A stretch of DNA of 64,000 bases from Colius striatus (lineage: Eukaryota > Chordata > Aves > Coliiformes > Coliidae): contig NC_084773.1 of assembly GCF_028858725.1 (NCBI RefSeq), positions 4,020,350-4,084,349 of the forward strand. The letters are read 5' to 3'. Positions 11,536 to 24,765 of the stretch are shown one piece after another; position 1 is the stretch's first letter, and each line of letters begins with the position of its first letter. The notes beneath the pieces were generated by a model that saw only the letters and a program-made list of their open reading frames with translations, had not been told where the DNA came from and did no database searches. Position numbers and translations under genes: made by a program.

Positions 11536-14500
11536 AGACCTGAAGCATTCCTTCTAGATGCCATTTGCACTTGAGCCAGTTTCAGTTGGACACAGCGGGG
11601 GAACAAAAATAATCTGAAGGAGCTGGACATCCCGAGCAGCTTTCTCTGGTTTCCAATGACCAATACATCTGCACACCCACAGCTTCCCATGTGTTGATAT
11701 TTAAACTGCTTGGCATCTAAGGAAAGGTCGGTTTTCACCCAAGGACATTTCATTTTCTCTAGAAACGTAATTGTTTTTCAGAGAAGAGGCATGAGCTCAG
11801 ACCACAAGGTAATACAGACTGATGGCACTTGGCAGGACCTCCCATCTTCTGTGCCTTTTGCTTTTGTGGCTATTTGCCACTTCCACCATGGTGAGAAGCG
11901 GCGAAGCCTTCGATTCTGGTCACATCGGCCTCGATTTCAGCCACTCAGCACCAAGCCCATGTACTCTGTAGTGCACCAGTGGTTTTCCTCTGCAGTGTGC
12001 AGATAGCTGTGCCTCCTTTTCTTTCCCCTCCTCTCTAGCTGGAGCAGAGATGAGGGTAACAGCAACAGCAGGCTATCCTTTGTCCAGGATTGCTCACAGG
12101 TACTCATTTCTCCTGTTTCTTCATCTCTGGACCACAGATCCTCTCCTTCGTGCACAGACACAAATAACCTGATTGCTAACAGTTCCTTACCACTGACTGC
12201 TCTACTCCATGCTCTGTGCATTATATATGTTTCTGGAAGCACTGCCTTTTCTGGGCCCAACTGGAGAACCAGAGGATCCAGGGTGAGCTTGACCTGCTAA
12301 ACCGGTACCGAGTGCCTGTCAGCGATTCCAGAAGCAAACTGAAAGCAAGTTTGTCCCTCTACAACTTCCCTTTCTCCTCTTCCTGAGAGGGATTGCTGCA
12401 GTTGTATTACCCTTAGGAGTTTAAGTGCATAACTGATTTTTAAATGTGTATTTTAAAATATATATAAGAGAGAGATAAATATCTCCTTTAGGTTCTTACC
12501 TGCTGGCTCAGGGACTGGCACTTTTTCTAGACAGACTGTTGCTAGAGATGATCTAAGTTAAAACAGTTTCTACAACATTTCAGTCCTTTTTTTTCCCAAG
12601 TATCACACCTGCAATCAGACAGATCCTAGTTCTCTAGGTTGTTCTCACTTGTAGATGAGATGTGTACTAATACTTTTCCTTCCAGTTAATTTTTAGCTGC
12701 TCCCTTGCACACATTAACAGAAGTTTGACTGCCAGGTGTCTCATCTCGTTTACAATCTGTATCGCTCACATTTCTCTTCAGTTATGTCTCAAGGCCCATT
12801 GATGTACCATATCTTCATTCATGTGCTCTGTAAGAGTTACTAACGGAGAACAAATCAGAAACTGGTGTGATTAGCAATGGAATAGACATTCTTTTGTATT
12901 TTTTGTCTTTCTGAAGTGCGTTTCATTGGTATCAACCAGGCAAAGGTTTCACTCTGCACGTCGTACTCGGTTTCATCGTGGCTCAGAACAAGTTCTGGAT
13001 GGGCCACTCTGGACAATTTTCCTTATTTGTTTTTTTACAACAGGGGAGCTGTTGAAGGACCCTTCTTACACACTGCTGCAGTCAGTTCTGCTGTTGTGAA
13101 GTGACTCCACTGTGCAAACTGCAGTGCTGGAAACGCTAAAAACCCTTTCTCTGCAAGAAAAACAGGTGTCTGTAGGCAGAGCCCTTCTGAGCATGACACT
13201 TACCTGTGCCTCGACATCAGGCAGTAATCCTCATCAGATTTTTGGCTGTACCACCTTTGTTACCTTTTTACCCCCTGGAGTAATTCCTGCCTGTGCCTTG
13301 GACTCAGTCTGGAGCAGCTCTTCGGAGGCAGCAGCCGCCTCTCTCCTGTACAGAGACTCTGTACCTCAGCTCGTGTCTGCAGTCAGCACTTCATGATGTC
13401 CTAAATACATAACCTGTCCAAAAGACAGTCACTTTAACTTAGGGATGGATATTAAATATTTTCCATTGCCAGATTTGCATCTTTCTACTTTTTAAGTGAG
13501 ACAGAAACAACGGGATGAAATGTGTTTCTGGCACTCAACTAAGCCTCACTTTTGACTTGTCCTCACTACTCTGAAGGCAGATGCAGAGGCTCAGGCTCTG
13601 CTGGTGTTCACCAGCTTTACACTTGCTGGTAATTTGGCCCAGTTTTAAATCTTGCATTCCATTCCTGTGCTACTGATTGCCCTCTCTTATGAGCAGGATC
13701 ACCTTCACCCTGCACCAAAACTCTGGAAATCCCAGAATGGTGGGTGTTGGAAGGGCCCTGCAGAGCTCATCCAGCCCAACTCCCTGCTAAAGCAGGTTCC
13801 CCTGGCTCAGGGAGCACGGGAACGTGTCCAGGTGGGTTTGGAAACCTCCCAAGAAGGAGCCTCCACACCCTCCCTGGGCAGCCTGGGCCAGGGCTCCCTC
13901 ACCCCCACAGCAAAGAAGTTTTTCCTTGTGTTTAAGTGGAACTTTTTGTGTTCCAGCTTATGTCCCTTACCTCCAGCCCTGTCAGAGCAGGGAAGCAGTC
14001 AGAGAAGGCGCAGTACAGACACACTGGGTCTTTTCCCATTTTATTCCCTTCCTTATTGGAGTGTTGAGGTCACTCAAGCAAACCAGCTGTTGCAGTGGGG
14101 TTCTCCTGAAAAATACAGTAGCTGTTGTTACAGCATCTGTACTGCTAAGGTGTTGGCCCACAGAACCTACCAAGGCTCCTGTATCCCCTCAGGGATAGCA
14201 GGGGGTCAGGAGCACTCACCAGGTGATGCCTCGACCGCTACGGATTCCGATGGACACTGCAAGATGCAGCTTTTGGGACGTACAGGAGGGAAGGACGAAA
14301 AATGCTGTGAGCTCAAACACATAGTTGGGTGCCAAGAGTGGGATGTGCAGATCTGCACTCTGGGGATCAGTGTCAGTTCCCCTGCAGTCTGCCAGAGCCA
14401 GGCACGGAGCAGCCACCGAGCACTCACCATGAATCCTTGTGCCTCCTGAGCACCACTGAAGCACCACAACAGGTACCTGCAGGTTCAGAGAGCCTGATCT

Positions 14501-14625
14501 TGGGTCTAAACACACAGAAACCTGAGCTGGAAGCATCTGTCTGACTGTGAGGCAGTACTGGGCATTGGCAGTATTCAACCTGCTGCAGGAGGGCTTGTTT
14601 TCAATAAAAAGATGCTGGTGACCAC
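11536..14625 (+). other. NINJ1: NINJ1 3'-UTR exon (end uncertain)
   Basis: A good acceptor (tttgcaatttcag, ending 11535) lies 2.4 kb after the donor at 9109 and is the best candidate for the final untranslated exon. Candidate poly(A) signals are ATTAAA at 13451-13456 and AATAAA at 14603-14608. The second is followed by a GT-rich stretch (gctggtg, ttgttgtg), so I place the likely end near 14625. If correct, a CR1 fragment at 13.7-14.0 kb is part of the UTR. The exon start is well supported and the end is inference. Confidence 0.5.
13722..13992 (-). mobile_element. CR1 LINE 3' fragment
   Basis: The sequence runs from cccagaatggtgggtgttgg through agctcatccagcccaactcc and ctgggcagcctgggccaggg to gttccagcttatgtccctta, which is the reverse complement of a CR1 3' end. 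The fragment at 29.57 kb is nearly identical in opposite orientation, so both belong to the same subfamily. It overlaps the 265-codon open frame at 13652-14449, which is not a gene. Confidence 0.92.
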
Positions 14626-17084
14626 CAGGTCCTTTGTTGTGATCAAGAAAAGTTTATGAAACACCCTCAGACATGCAGCCTGTTGTAAGTCTCTGAAGCC
14701 TTCAGAAATCATGGCTTTTTTAAGCAGACAAAAGCATCTGCAGGTTGGTTTTGGGTATAAATAATTTAATCACATGATTATTTAAGTCAGGTGCTTATTT
14801 AAAATCCCAACGAGTGTCTCCAAGGGGTGGCAAACCAGTGCATGGATTTACACAGTCCTTTGGTTTGCTGTGCCTCTCCAGATTTCTTGGTTGTAGGCAA
14901 ACATTTCATTTAAAAAGAGGTCATCAATAATGAAGTGGGATGAATTTTTGCAGGCGGCCTCGGGGGCTGGTTCAGCTCAGGTCACCCGTTTGCTGCTGTT
15001 TCATAAGCTGCTGAGCAGAGTCAGAACCATGCTGCTGCTGCTCTGGGCGGTCTCCTTGGTCCCTGCAGCGTCCAGGGCTGAAAGTCTCAGCATAGCTTAC
15101 TGAAGCAGGTGACAACTCTGTTTACTGGAAGTGACTCTGAAGTATTTGTGTCCTAAACCAGGTCACTGCCGAGGCTCACTCTGCAGCTGAGTATTGCACA
15201 AAATGGGCCAAACTGGTAAGCACAGTCCTGGTTACTGTTGTCCCCTCAACCAGCACTCAGGAGGTTTTGGTCATTCAATCCATTTTAACAAGTGGTTTAT
15301 CCTGTTCTGTGCCACATCTCCCAGACAGCTGCACGGATCCCTTCGGGCTGGAGCACAGGCTGGCTGGGGCTCCCTGCCCTGGGGCATGGCTGTGGGGCTG
15401 CTGGTTACCCTGAAACCTTCAATGCTCTTTTCATGGTAATCTTGATCATTCATTCACAAAAGGGTTCTCAGAAACAAGTGGCAGGATCCAAACCCTACAA
15501 CCTGCTTATTGTCTGTCTTGCCACCCAAGCTTATGATGACTCAGGAAATACTACATGTGCTGCCAATTCTGGCACCATCTTACAGTTTGCCTAAAACAAC
15601 AGCAACCCAAAACAATGTCAAAACCTTGTTCTACAATACAGTTTAAGTGAAGCCACAGGAGAACAGGCTCTACTGAAAGTGGAATTGCTCACTGCAGGGC
15701 AGTGGGAACACTTAGAAGAAAAGCGATTATGTATTTTCATACATATAAACTCCTATCTTTGGTAACCTGCACTAACAAACACACCACTCCCTGAAAACAA
15801 ATCCTCACATCTCCCATAGGGTAGAGGCAGCATAGGCCATGCAGAAGCACTCAGACTGCAAAGCAGCAGAGAAGCAGGCTCTCTCCTCAGCCACGTTGGT
15901 TCTAAGAGGCTTTTAAAGTGGTTTGCTTTTAAAGAGGATCTGCAGGGTCTATGCATAAACAGAATCCCCCCATGTGAGATGTGGAGCTGCCCATCTTCAC
16001 ACGGCCATCCCCACAAACCCTACACTTCCATCAAGAAGTGAAACAATAAGAGGCCACAAGCTTCCAAATGCTCCCAGCATTTGCTGCACTGTCTGTAGAG
16101 AAATGCTCTCACAGAGCACAAATCGTCCTGTTGAGCTCTTAAGAGAATCCATTTGGTGTTACCACTATTCCACCCAGGACAGAACACTGCAGAAGAATGG
16201 TGTAGAATCCACATTCCTATTAGAATAAGTCCACAGCAGCTGGTAGCTCAGATAGCACATGACAGCAGCTGTTTGTTGAGTAGAACTAAGGGTGGCAAAC
16301 AGGACGCAGTGACCTCCAAGTGAAGCTCGTGCCCACCACACCAGGCTGTCAGACACGCATTATGCCCCAGGAACAACCCCAGAGGACATACCCTTCCCCA
16401 GGGATGGGAAATGAGATGATGTTCTCCTCTGTGGAATAATGTTTCAGCACATAATGTTGGGTTGTAGAAGCTTTCACACACAGCAGTGCACGGCAGCAGG
16501 GCCCAATGTCTTGGCAAGCAGACAGATCCCATCTAAGGAGCATTACCAGGCTCATGCTAACTACCCACTTGGAAGCAAAAGGGAAGACAGCTTGGTGAGA
16601 CCCCTCTATCTCAGAAAGCTCCTTGCCTGAGGAGCAGGCTGTCTTTCTCTCTCGAAGACAGAGCAGTGGCTTCTTGATAGCTGAAATGAGTCAGGAGCAG
16701 GAGAGGAGCCGTTGGCGGCTGCATGAAGGTAGGACTCCCCTCACCCTGTGTCATGCAGGGGTCTTGCTGCAGCCCTTTAACTTTCTCAGGTGATCAGCAA
16801 GGCTGGACCAGAGCCAAAAGCTGGGACAGGACATTACTACAGCAAGAAATGAAATAAATAACAGAAAGCATTTGAGGAAGAGGTAGATAACTGCATGGCC
16901 ACAGCTGGCAGTCAGAGCAGAGTCTTCATCAGAGGCTGGGTCCACTCCAGGCAATGCAGGGTGACCCATCAGCTGTATCCAGTGTTACTCTTATCCCCAC
17001 CATCACTCATCCACATCCTCCATCTGAACACATTCAGAAGCAGTGGGAGGGCAGGAGCACGGGCAGAGCTGATGGAAATGTGTC

Positions 17085-17170
17085 AGAGGGACACACTGGC
17101 TGTGGCAGAACTGGGTAACAGTTGGACTTGAGGAGTTTAAGGTTTTCTCCAACCTCAGCGATTCTGTGCC
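17085..17170 (+). mobile_element. CR1 LINE 3' terminal scrap
   Basis: The segment containing gttggacttgaggagtttaa followed by ttctccaacctcagcgattc matches the last roughly 80 bp of CR1 elements in sense orientation, with the usual attctgtg tail. It is very short and diverged. Confidence 0.75.
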
Positions 17171-18221
17171 TCCATGAAAGGCTCCCACTGCTGCCAGGTG
17201 GCTCCTGCTCTGTTGGGGAGCAAACAGCGAATACAGACACAGCAAATACACTGATATGAAAGAAAACGTGGCATTTAAAGGCTGCTGCTTCTGCACAGAG
17301 GGATTTACCTTTCACACCAACTGAACTCTTGACTCTGGATTAACTGCAGCCGCTTGGCCTCAGCCCCACTGTTCCAGCAGCCCTTGGCCGTGGCACTGGG
17401 AGCGTGGCACACAGGTTGTCACAGGATACACTGAGATAAATAGTGGAAGACACTGAATAAAATGATTTCAAGAAAAATATCTAATCAATTGGTATCCAAC
17501 CTCCTAACAGGGGGCTGACAGAACATACCTTCCCTCCTGTGAAGTGCAATGGATTGTGTTGAACTCACTTTCCTCCTCCTCTGCACTTTACTGAAGATCT
17601 GTTTTCATTGTTAGTCTCACCCATCGAATTAGTTCATGAGAACTATTGAACAACCTGTTTACCTTCCCAAGGAGAGTGCCACAGCTCCCAGTGGGGCTCA
17701 GATGCTCCAACACCTGCTCAGCAGGCAAGGTGGGCTTCATCAGAAATGGAGCCAGCAAAGTCTCTGGTTGCTTTGTCTTCCAGCCTCCTTCAGGATGCTT
17801 TCCACTCCTCCTCTAATGGTCCAATATTGCTTGTTGGAGGGAGCCTCAACCCTCTTTCAATGGGTTTTAATTATTAGCTGGGAGGTGAGTGGTACCATGG
17901 TACAAAGTACCTCACCAGGACTCCTGCATCAGCATCAGCAACCATCTTCACTGGTGCCAAAAATATCTGAGAATAAATATCTGCGGATATCTGGTTCCAT
18001 TGCCACCCAACACTACCCCAGCTTCCTGGCATCAAGGATGAAAACAGAGTGTTGGAAAGGCCTTATGTTTCACATTTGTGTTGGGCTTGTGGAAGCCATG
18101 CAGGGACACAGCTACATGTCTTTAGCCTGAAATAGGATTTGGTTTTTTCTGTGTCAGAAAATATGATCCATCAGGCGTGCCAGGGAGGGCCCTGCTCAGG
18201 AAACACATGCTTGTATTTTCC

Positions 18222-18443
18222 CTCGGGCTCTGGTGAGCAGTGACCCCAGGCACCACTCACTTTGTGTGTTCCTTTATTGTTGTTATGGCTGTTTGTTCTC
18301 TCCTGGTGCCATTCTATTACACTGTCCTTATCTCAACCCACAGTTTTGCCTTTTCCTCTTGATTTCCCTCCTCCTCTTGCTGAGGTGAGGAGTGGGCGGG
18401 TGGCTGCGTGGTTTGATCGTTGCCAGCTGGGCTTAAACCACGA
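18222..18443 (+). mobile_element. Avian ERVL-type LTR, 3' fragment
   Basis: The order of blocks matches the 3' half of a common avian ERVL-type solo LTR: ctggtgagcag, cactcactttgtgtgttcct, ttattgttgttat, ccttatctcaacccacagtt, a pyrimidine-rich stretch, gagtgggcgggtggctgcgt, and ttaaaccacga at the end. It is 5'-truncated with no retroviral internal region. The family call is from memory. It is the same family as the element at 34.4 kb. Confidence 0.8.
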
Positions 18444-21420
18444 GAACCAGAGAAGCTCTTTTTTCTCCATGCTGCTAAAAGAAAAAGGGGGTTGAAAGCC
18501 CCACATCCCAGAGCCACACTGGCAGGTCTCACCTTGAAGGGACCAGGGTTACCAAATGGAGATGCTGGCTTCTTTCTTTGAACCTGATGTCACTGTTAAT
18601 GTTTTGTTTAATTTGTGTTTCCCTGTCAGTTGCAGGGACAGGGTGTGATGGAATAACGAGTCTTCATGTTTCCAGACTCAGAACCAGCCAAGACTCATCC
18701 AGGGCTGAATTCCATCCAGCTCTAAACAAGGAATTTCGTTCCCACTTGTTTTCTTAACAACTCCATGCCAGTCAAGACAAGTTCCATCTGCACCCCACAG
18801 TGCTCCCTGCCTGGAAATACCCTGAAAGATGCTTTTGCAACTCTTACACAGAAAACTGCTATCTGCATTACTCTAATTAGAACTGGTTCCCAAAAGCTCT
18901 TGGCCCCTCAAAGAAAGTGCTGCAGAGGATGCAACCCTGGCAGAGCAGGGCAGGAAGCACGGGCGCTGCTGGGGAGAGACCCTTTGCTTCTGACACCTGG
19001 GTGTTTAAAACGTGTGTTGTCCTTCCAAGTGAGGACAAGCCCGAGCTGGCAGTGGTAGAATGGAGAGCACAGCTTTTTTTGCCTCTTCTCCCTCCCTGAA
19101 AATCCCCAGAATCCACCTTGTGGTCAGTTTTAACACATCTCTATTGAAAATGAACCACTCGGGCAAGTGGAAAGGTTGCCCCAGGACATGGTACAGGTGG
19201 GAGAGGGACAGAGGGCTGAGCTCTCCCCAGGCAGCCCTGAGAGCACGAGTAACACACCTCTCTCCAAAGGTTTCCAGGGTGCTTCTCAGCCCCAGGTAGA
19301 TGTGGAACTCTCAGCCTCAGTGGGTGGGCTTTGTTCCTTCACAGAGAGATGAGAAGCGTGACCCTGCTGCTCACAACTGTTACACATCAGGAACATTTGA
19401 GAGGCACAGGCATCCCAATTCCAACCTCTGCCAGGAGATTTTAAAATGAAATACCTCAGAGCAGACAGAGGGAAATGAATCTTCACTCTCTGCCTTTCTG
19501 TTGGTCAGAGCTGAGGCCGTTGCTGGAGCAGCCACTGCAGCGATGGCTGGGAGACAGCAGCTGGAAGCCACGGAACGTCCTCAGGAAGAGGCTGCAGGGC
19601 CCGGGCACCACAACCCCCTGGCACATGAAACTGGGGAGAAACTTAGAAGGAACATCAGATTCACCCAAGTGTGAGGGAGTATTTTGCTGCTGAGGAGAAG
19701 TCGACATAGTCCATGCCGTGAAGGCCCATGGCCCTGTCATTTATTGAGGCTGCTGCCACCCCACTGCCCTGCTGCCAGCTCACAAGGCACAGACTGAGCC
19801 TGAGAGGTTTTTGCTTTACTGGGCACAATGTTATCAAAGATTTATCAACAGCAGCATGGCAGAAAGCTTTTCCCAGCCACTGCAGTCTATAATGGCCCGT
19901 GCTCCAAAATAGAAAGGGCAGGTCAGGATTCACCTGAAATGCACTTTTATGCCAAAGCAGCAACATGGAATGAAGCTGAGTGATGCTGCTACACCCCCAT
20001 CTCATCTCCAGCCACGGCTTTATTTTGCATTTAGCACTAACAATGTCCTTATGAAGCGGGCAGATTGAAACTATAATGACAATTCCCCCCCTCCCCCAAA
20101 TCCTACAGTTCTGTACCTGAATTGAGCCGTTTTGTCACTCACATCCAAGCCTTGGTGTGTCCATGGGGAGCTCTGTGCTGTCCCCTCCCCGGCACAAGGT
20201 CGCTGCTGCAGTGGCAGAAGGTTGGAGCAGCACGTGCCCGCTCAGCATCGCTGCTAGCACGGCCCCTGCAAAAGCTGCCCCTTCCCCTCTCACCCCAAAC
20301 AGCCACGTGCCAACCCGTGGGGAAGGCAGAGGGAGACTCATCCCACCTCTTCAGGCAGAGACACTCCAAGAGAGAGCAAAGGATGAAGAGGAAGGCTCTG
20401 GCTGAGTAACAGTTATCCCAATAGCAATCACCTTCCACTGACACCAACAACCCCATAAACAGTGCTTCACAGGCCATGGGAAGGTGCTGAAGCTCTGGGG
20501 TTCCTCTTGGCCCCCAAAGAAAGTGCTGTCCCAGGGGATGCAACTGTGGGTGTGAGTCAGTGACTGCCCCTGAGCTTCTCCCATGACAGCAACACGCTGC
20601 TGTGGGGGGATCCTTCATACTGCCCATGGCAGCATCTGCAACAGCAGATCTCCCTTCAAAGGGCACCCAAAAGCATGGGCCAGGACAAATGTGTCTGCCC
20701 AGTTTTCTTCCCTGAAGTCTCTTTTTGGGTGGTCACAATAACCCTTAACATCAATCTTGTGTCAGAGGAGGAGGTGGGTCTCCACGTGAGCCTCCACAGG
20801 CAGGACCGAAATGCTGGAGTCAAGGCCTGCACGGATGTGTCCTGTTCTGCCTCAGATCACTGAACAGGTCAAGCAGAAAACCTGCAAAGAATCCTGAAAA
20901 TGTTAACAAACCTGCCACAAATACCCAAACCAACACTGTGTCACTGAGCACAGATGAGGGGCAGTGGGCTGGGCAGCAGCAGCCCCAGAGCAGCATCACG
21001 CTGAGAAGCACTTTGGGACAAAGGCAAAGCATTCACTGCAAGAAAAAACACTTGGGTTGGGTTTTGTCTCAGTACAAAGCTTTATTTCATTGCCAGCTTC
21101 ACCTCATTAAAAAAAAATACCATCCATTCCTCTCTACAGAATTCCAGCAGCTGGGTGTTAGGGGAAATGGTTACAGCCATGGGCCCAGGAAGCACGGCAC
21201 GGCTTGGCACGGCTGGCAACACTCGGCACACACACAGCAGCAGCGAAAAGCAGCCACAAACTGCGGCGAATACGCTTTCAACTCATTGCAGTGTGACAAA
21301 AAACCCTCACAAGTGAAAGGAACAAAGACAGGATCTGCCTCTGCAGCTGCGAGAACCCCGTCCGGCGGCTGTGAGTGAGTCACCGTTGTGTCTGCTCCGG
21401 TGCGTCACTGCGGTGCTGCC

Positions 21421-21580
21421 CAGAGCCGCCCAGAGCCACTCAGAGCCACCCAGAGCTGCCCAGAGCCGCCCAGAGCCGCCCAGAGCTGCCCAGAGCTGCC
21501 CAGAGCTGCCCAGAGTCGCCTAGAGTCGCCTAGAGCTACTCAGAGCTGCCCAGAGCCACCCAGAGCTACTCAGAGCTGCC
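21421..21580. repeat. 10-bp minisatellite, 16 copies
   Basis: Sixteen consecutive 10-bp units of the form cagagcyrcc, including cagagctgcc, cagagccgcc, cagagccacc, cagagctact and tagagtcgcc, with no length change. The flanks begin ggtgctgcc and end aggcctcaca. Read in one plus frame, it gives an artificial Ser/Pro/Arg-rich open frame, which is not a gene. Confidence 0.97.
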
Positions 21581-21941
21581 AGGCCTCACACAGAACTTTG
21601 CACCCCCGTGGGCTCTGCCCTTGGAGGCCACCCTGATGCTTCGCCACTGCCATGGCTCAGGGTCCTTGTCCTTGAACCAGGACAGCCCTGACACCACTGT
21701 CAGCACCACCAGAGGCAGCTCAGCTTTACTTTAGATCAAAAAGCTCGTTCATAAGAAAAAGGGATGATTTTTGGAGAGGTATCAGGAGGCCTTCACATCC
21801 CTTTCTGCCCCTGAGAGCCAGGCCAAAGGGTCAGGCCCTTGCTGGGAGCCATGTGCAAGGCACCCACAGCCAAGGGAGCAACTGCAACAGCCACATGCTC
21901 CCCACTCTGGAGCCCACAGCCTCTCCTGACAGCCATGATCA

Positions 21942-22053
21942 GCCCTCCAGGAGCTCAGCCCTCCAGGAGCTCAGCCCTCCAGGAGCTCAGCCCTCCAGGT
22001 GCTTAGCCCTCCAGGTGCTCAGCCCTCCAGGTGCTCAGCCCTCCAGGTGCTCA
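21942..22053. repeat. 16-bp minisatellite, 7 copies in two variants
   Basis: Seven 16-bp units: three of gccctccaggagctca, one of gccctccaggtgctta, then three of gccctccaggtgctca. The block order of variants (first three, last four) records the expansion history. It lies 360 bp from the 10-bp minisatellite and inflates a 260-codon open frame (21853-22635) that has no family resemblance. Confidence 0.97.
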
Positions 22054-23140
22054 GCCCACAACTCTTGTATCCATAACACCACTAACAGCACATTGCTGCT
22101 TACTGCTGCAGGGAAAAGCAAATGTTTCACATCTTCAAGGAGGGCTGTAGGAGGTAACAGGGATGTTGAAACATGGCTGCTTTATCAGCTCCTGCATAGA
22201 CTCACAGGAACATTGCCATCCCCACACATCACCACCTACAGAACTGACAGGGACAGGACAATTGCCCTGCACAGAAAGCAAAGTGCATTCCTGAGAACCC
22301 ATCCAGGCTCTGCAGCAAAGGCCACACTGTGCTTGGCTGCACAGACACCCTGGCACACTGCAGCCAGCCAGGTGCAGCCAGGCCCCACTGATCAACCTCG
22401 CTTTTACTTTTTAAATGAATGGCTGGGGCCAATAATGGAACACATCATTTTCTGTTCTTTGCTGTCACATCCTTTAACTGACACCCCTGGGATGAACCAA
22501 GACTTGCTTTTCCTCTCTCCTCCCAGCCCTAACCCCAAGGAGAGCTCACCCTGCATTATTTATTCTTCCCTGGAGAGGCATCCTCTCATCTCAAGCAACC
22601 TCAGAAAGGGAAGAAATAGCAGTCACAGCCCTTAGCAAACTTCCTCATTTCAGATGGTTTCCAAGGCTCAAGAGAGCCCCTCGGTTTCAGGGGTGGGGGG
22701 GCTGTGTGGCACTGCACAGCGCCTGCTCCCAGGGCAGTCCCACCTGGGGGGAGCTCCCAGCCCTTGGAATCCCACCCTGGGGATCAATAAGGCACCTGAG
22801 GTTTCAGCAACAGCCCACACCCATCTGCAGCTGCCCCTCAGAAGGCACCACAGGGATCAAGGGAGTGGAAGGTAGTGTGTGGCAGCACTGGGGCCTCCAC
22901 TCTGCTCCATGTGGAGAGGCAACCGGTATAGTCACTCTGAGTAAGGGGTTTTGGGGTAAGATGGAATATCATTCCTCAAAAGAGGCTTCAAAGTTGGCTT
23001 CAGGGCCAAGATTTAAAACCCTTTTAGCTTTCAGAGATGTTTTTCCCAATCCCTTAAGAAGGGGCTGCTATAGGAGGTAAGCAGCAGTGGGGAAAGGAGC
23101 GTTTCATTCCAAACATTATAAATAAGGGCTGGTTATAAAT

Positions 23141-23333
23141 AAGGGCTCTCTGGGAGCTCAGAGAGCTGTGAGAGGAAGCTCAGAGTTGTGAGAGGGCTCT
23201 GGGAGCTCAGAGAGCTGTGACAGGCTCCAGGAGCTCAGAGAGCTGTGAGAGGGAGCTCAGAGAGTTGCAAGAGGGCTCTGGGAGCTCAGAGGGCTGTGAG
23301 AGGGAGCTCAGAGAGGGCTCTCTGGGAGCTCCT
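23141..23333. repeat. Degenerate GAGCTC-rich minisatellite
   Basis: Roughly 20-26-bp units built around gggagctcagagagctgtga are repeated about eight times with indels and substitutions. A duplicated ttataaataagggct precedes it (about 23117-23146). The purine-rich strand is the plus strand. Confidence 0.92.
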
Positions 23334-24765
23334 GGCCTCCCAAAGCAGAGCAGCACCAAACCCCATGGCATAACCCTGCAGCCCCCTGACCTCAAGGCAG
23401 GGGTTGAGAGGAGCTACACTTGCACCTGCCATGGCCACAAACACAAGATGCCTGTTCTTGAGATCTACTCTGGCGAAGACTGGCAGCCTCTACGTGGGGC
23501 TGGCTTGTGTCCCAACCACATGCTAATGCCCTAAGGTAAAAACACTTTAGCAGAAGAGTAATATCAGGTCCTCTGAGCCTTTTTCTCTCAAGACATTTCC
23601 CACAAATACCTGGCCTTGGCTTGCTGCTCTACTAGGTGCATGTTGTCCTGGGAGGAAGTACAGTTAGTACATGATGACCTTCCCTAATGAGAAGACAATG
23701 ACATTTTGATAGCACAAAACCAGTTTAAAGCCGGAAGACCATTTTCTGTCTGATAGCTATAACTACTCCAAACAGCCAAACATATCACAGGTGACATTTG
23801 GTCAGACCTGGAAATCTCTTCATCCAGCCAGTGAAGAGCTCCGAAGTGTGTTGCTCAGCACACAGAGGGCCACGGTCTCCCCAGGCTCCTCATGCTCTTG
23901 AGCAAGGAACTGAGGAACCATCCCCAGAAACGGTTACGTCCCGGGGGAAGGAGAGTCCCCTGTGCTGTGCAAGGTGGGAGCAGGAGCCACAGCCCTGACT
24001 CCCTGCACCTCCCTCAAGAATTTTTGTCTTACAAGGGCTTCTGTGAGCTTTCAGGTCTTGCAGAAGAAAAACATCACATCATGAAAAACCTCAGGATCTT
24101 CAAGGAAATGTATGTCCTCCTGTCCATAAGTAAAGCCCCATGTCACGGCACTCAAGTCCTTGTGAAGTATCTTGGGTCGCTTCAGCTTCTTAGATACACA
24201 GACTACAAAACACTTCACCAGAAAAGGAAAAGCTCAAGAAACCTGAAAAACCTTCTTGGCAGTTTAAAGCACTTCATCCCAGAGCTGTGGCAGCGAGTAC
24301 AAAGGGTCTCGACAAGACAGACAATCCTGAGACAGGGATCACTCCCTTTGTAAGGCTTTGGGTACATGGAGGGGTTTAAGTGCTTTTCTTGAATCATTTA
24401 CCACAAAAGACAGAGTAGCATTCTTTAAACAGCTGTGCCCCTTCACTCCAGGATGAAACACATACACACACACACACGGCTTCAGACTCACGGCCGCTTT
24501 GGACATTGGTTTCAAGTTTGTATTAAAAAGATGGGTTTTACCAAATGATAAATACTTTAAAATAAGCATTTACAAAAATAAATGGTCCATTCCCATAAGG
24601 AAGGACATATAAAGCTGAAACTCTGAATACATCTTAAGGCAGCACAATTAGTGAAGAAGCTCGTTAAGGAAATCTTTGGTAGGAGATATCGCACGTTAAG
24701 AGCCACGCACCGTTGTCGTCCCTTGGCAGGTGCACTCTACAGACAAGTGAAGAGGCAGCTCCTCC

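Larger units (their letters stand above)
14626..21059. other. Intergenic interval between convergent NINJ1 and CARD19
   Basis: About 6.4 kb between the likely NINJ1 poly(A) site and the most distant plausible CARD19 poly(A) site. It contains the CR1 scrap at 17.1 kb, the LTR scrap at 18.2 kb and a C-rich run (cccccccctccccc-like) near 20084-20097. The open frames here (up to 175 codons) show no domain, splice or composition support and I do not regard them as genes. Confidence 0.6.
21060..24765 (-). other. CARD19: CARD19 3'-UTR / downstream region (extent uncertain)
   Basis: Downstream of the CARD19 stop I see no canonical AATAAA on the minus strand until one near 22558-22563 and a strong one at 21081-21086. 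The latter is followed on that strand by a T-rich stretch (gtgttttttcttg). If it is the main site, the 3'-UTR is about 3.7 kb and spans all three minisatellites in this interval. A non-canonical site closer to the stop is equally possible. A short (CA)n run lies at about 24463-24478. Confidence 0.35.

Noticed and set aside
13652-14449. 265-codon open frame on the plus strand
   Set aside because: It contains an antisense CR1 fragment, has no recognisable domain and lies in the likely NINJ1 3'-UTR. Its length comes from the repeat's composition.
21853-22635. 260-codon open frame rich in Ser/Pro/Leu
   Set aside because: It is driven by the 16-bp minisatellite, which is not a multiple of three and cycles through frames. 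No homology was recognised and there is no splice or start context.
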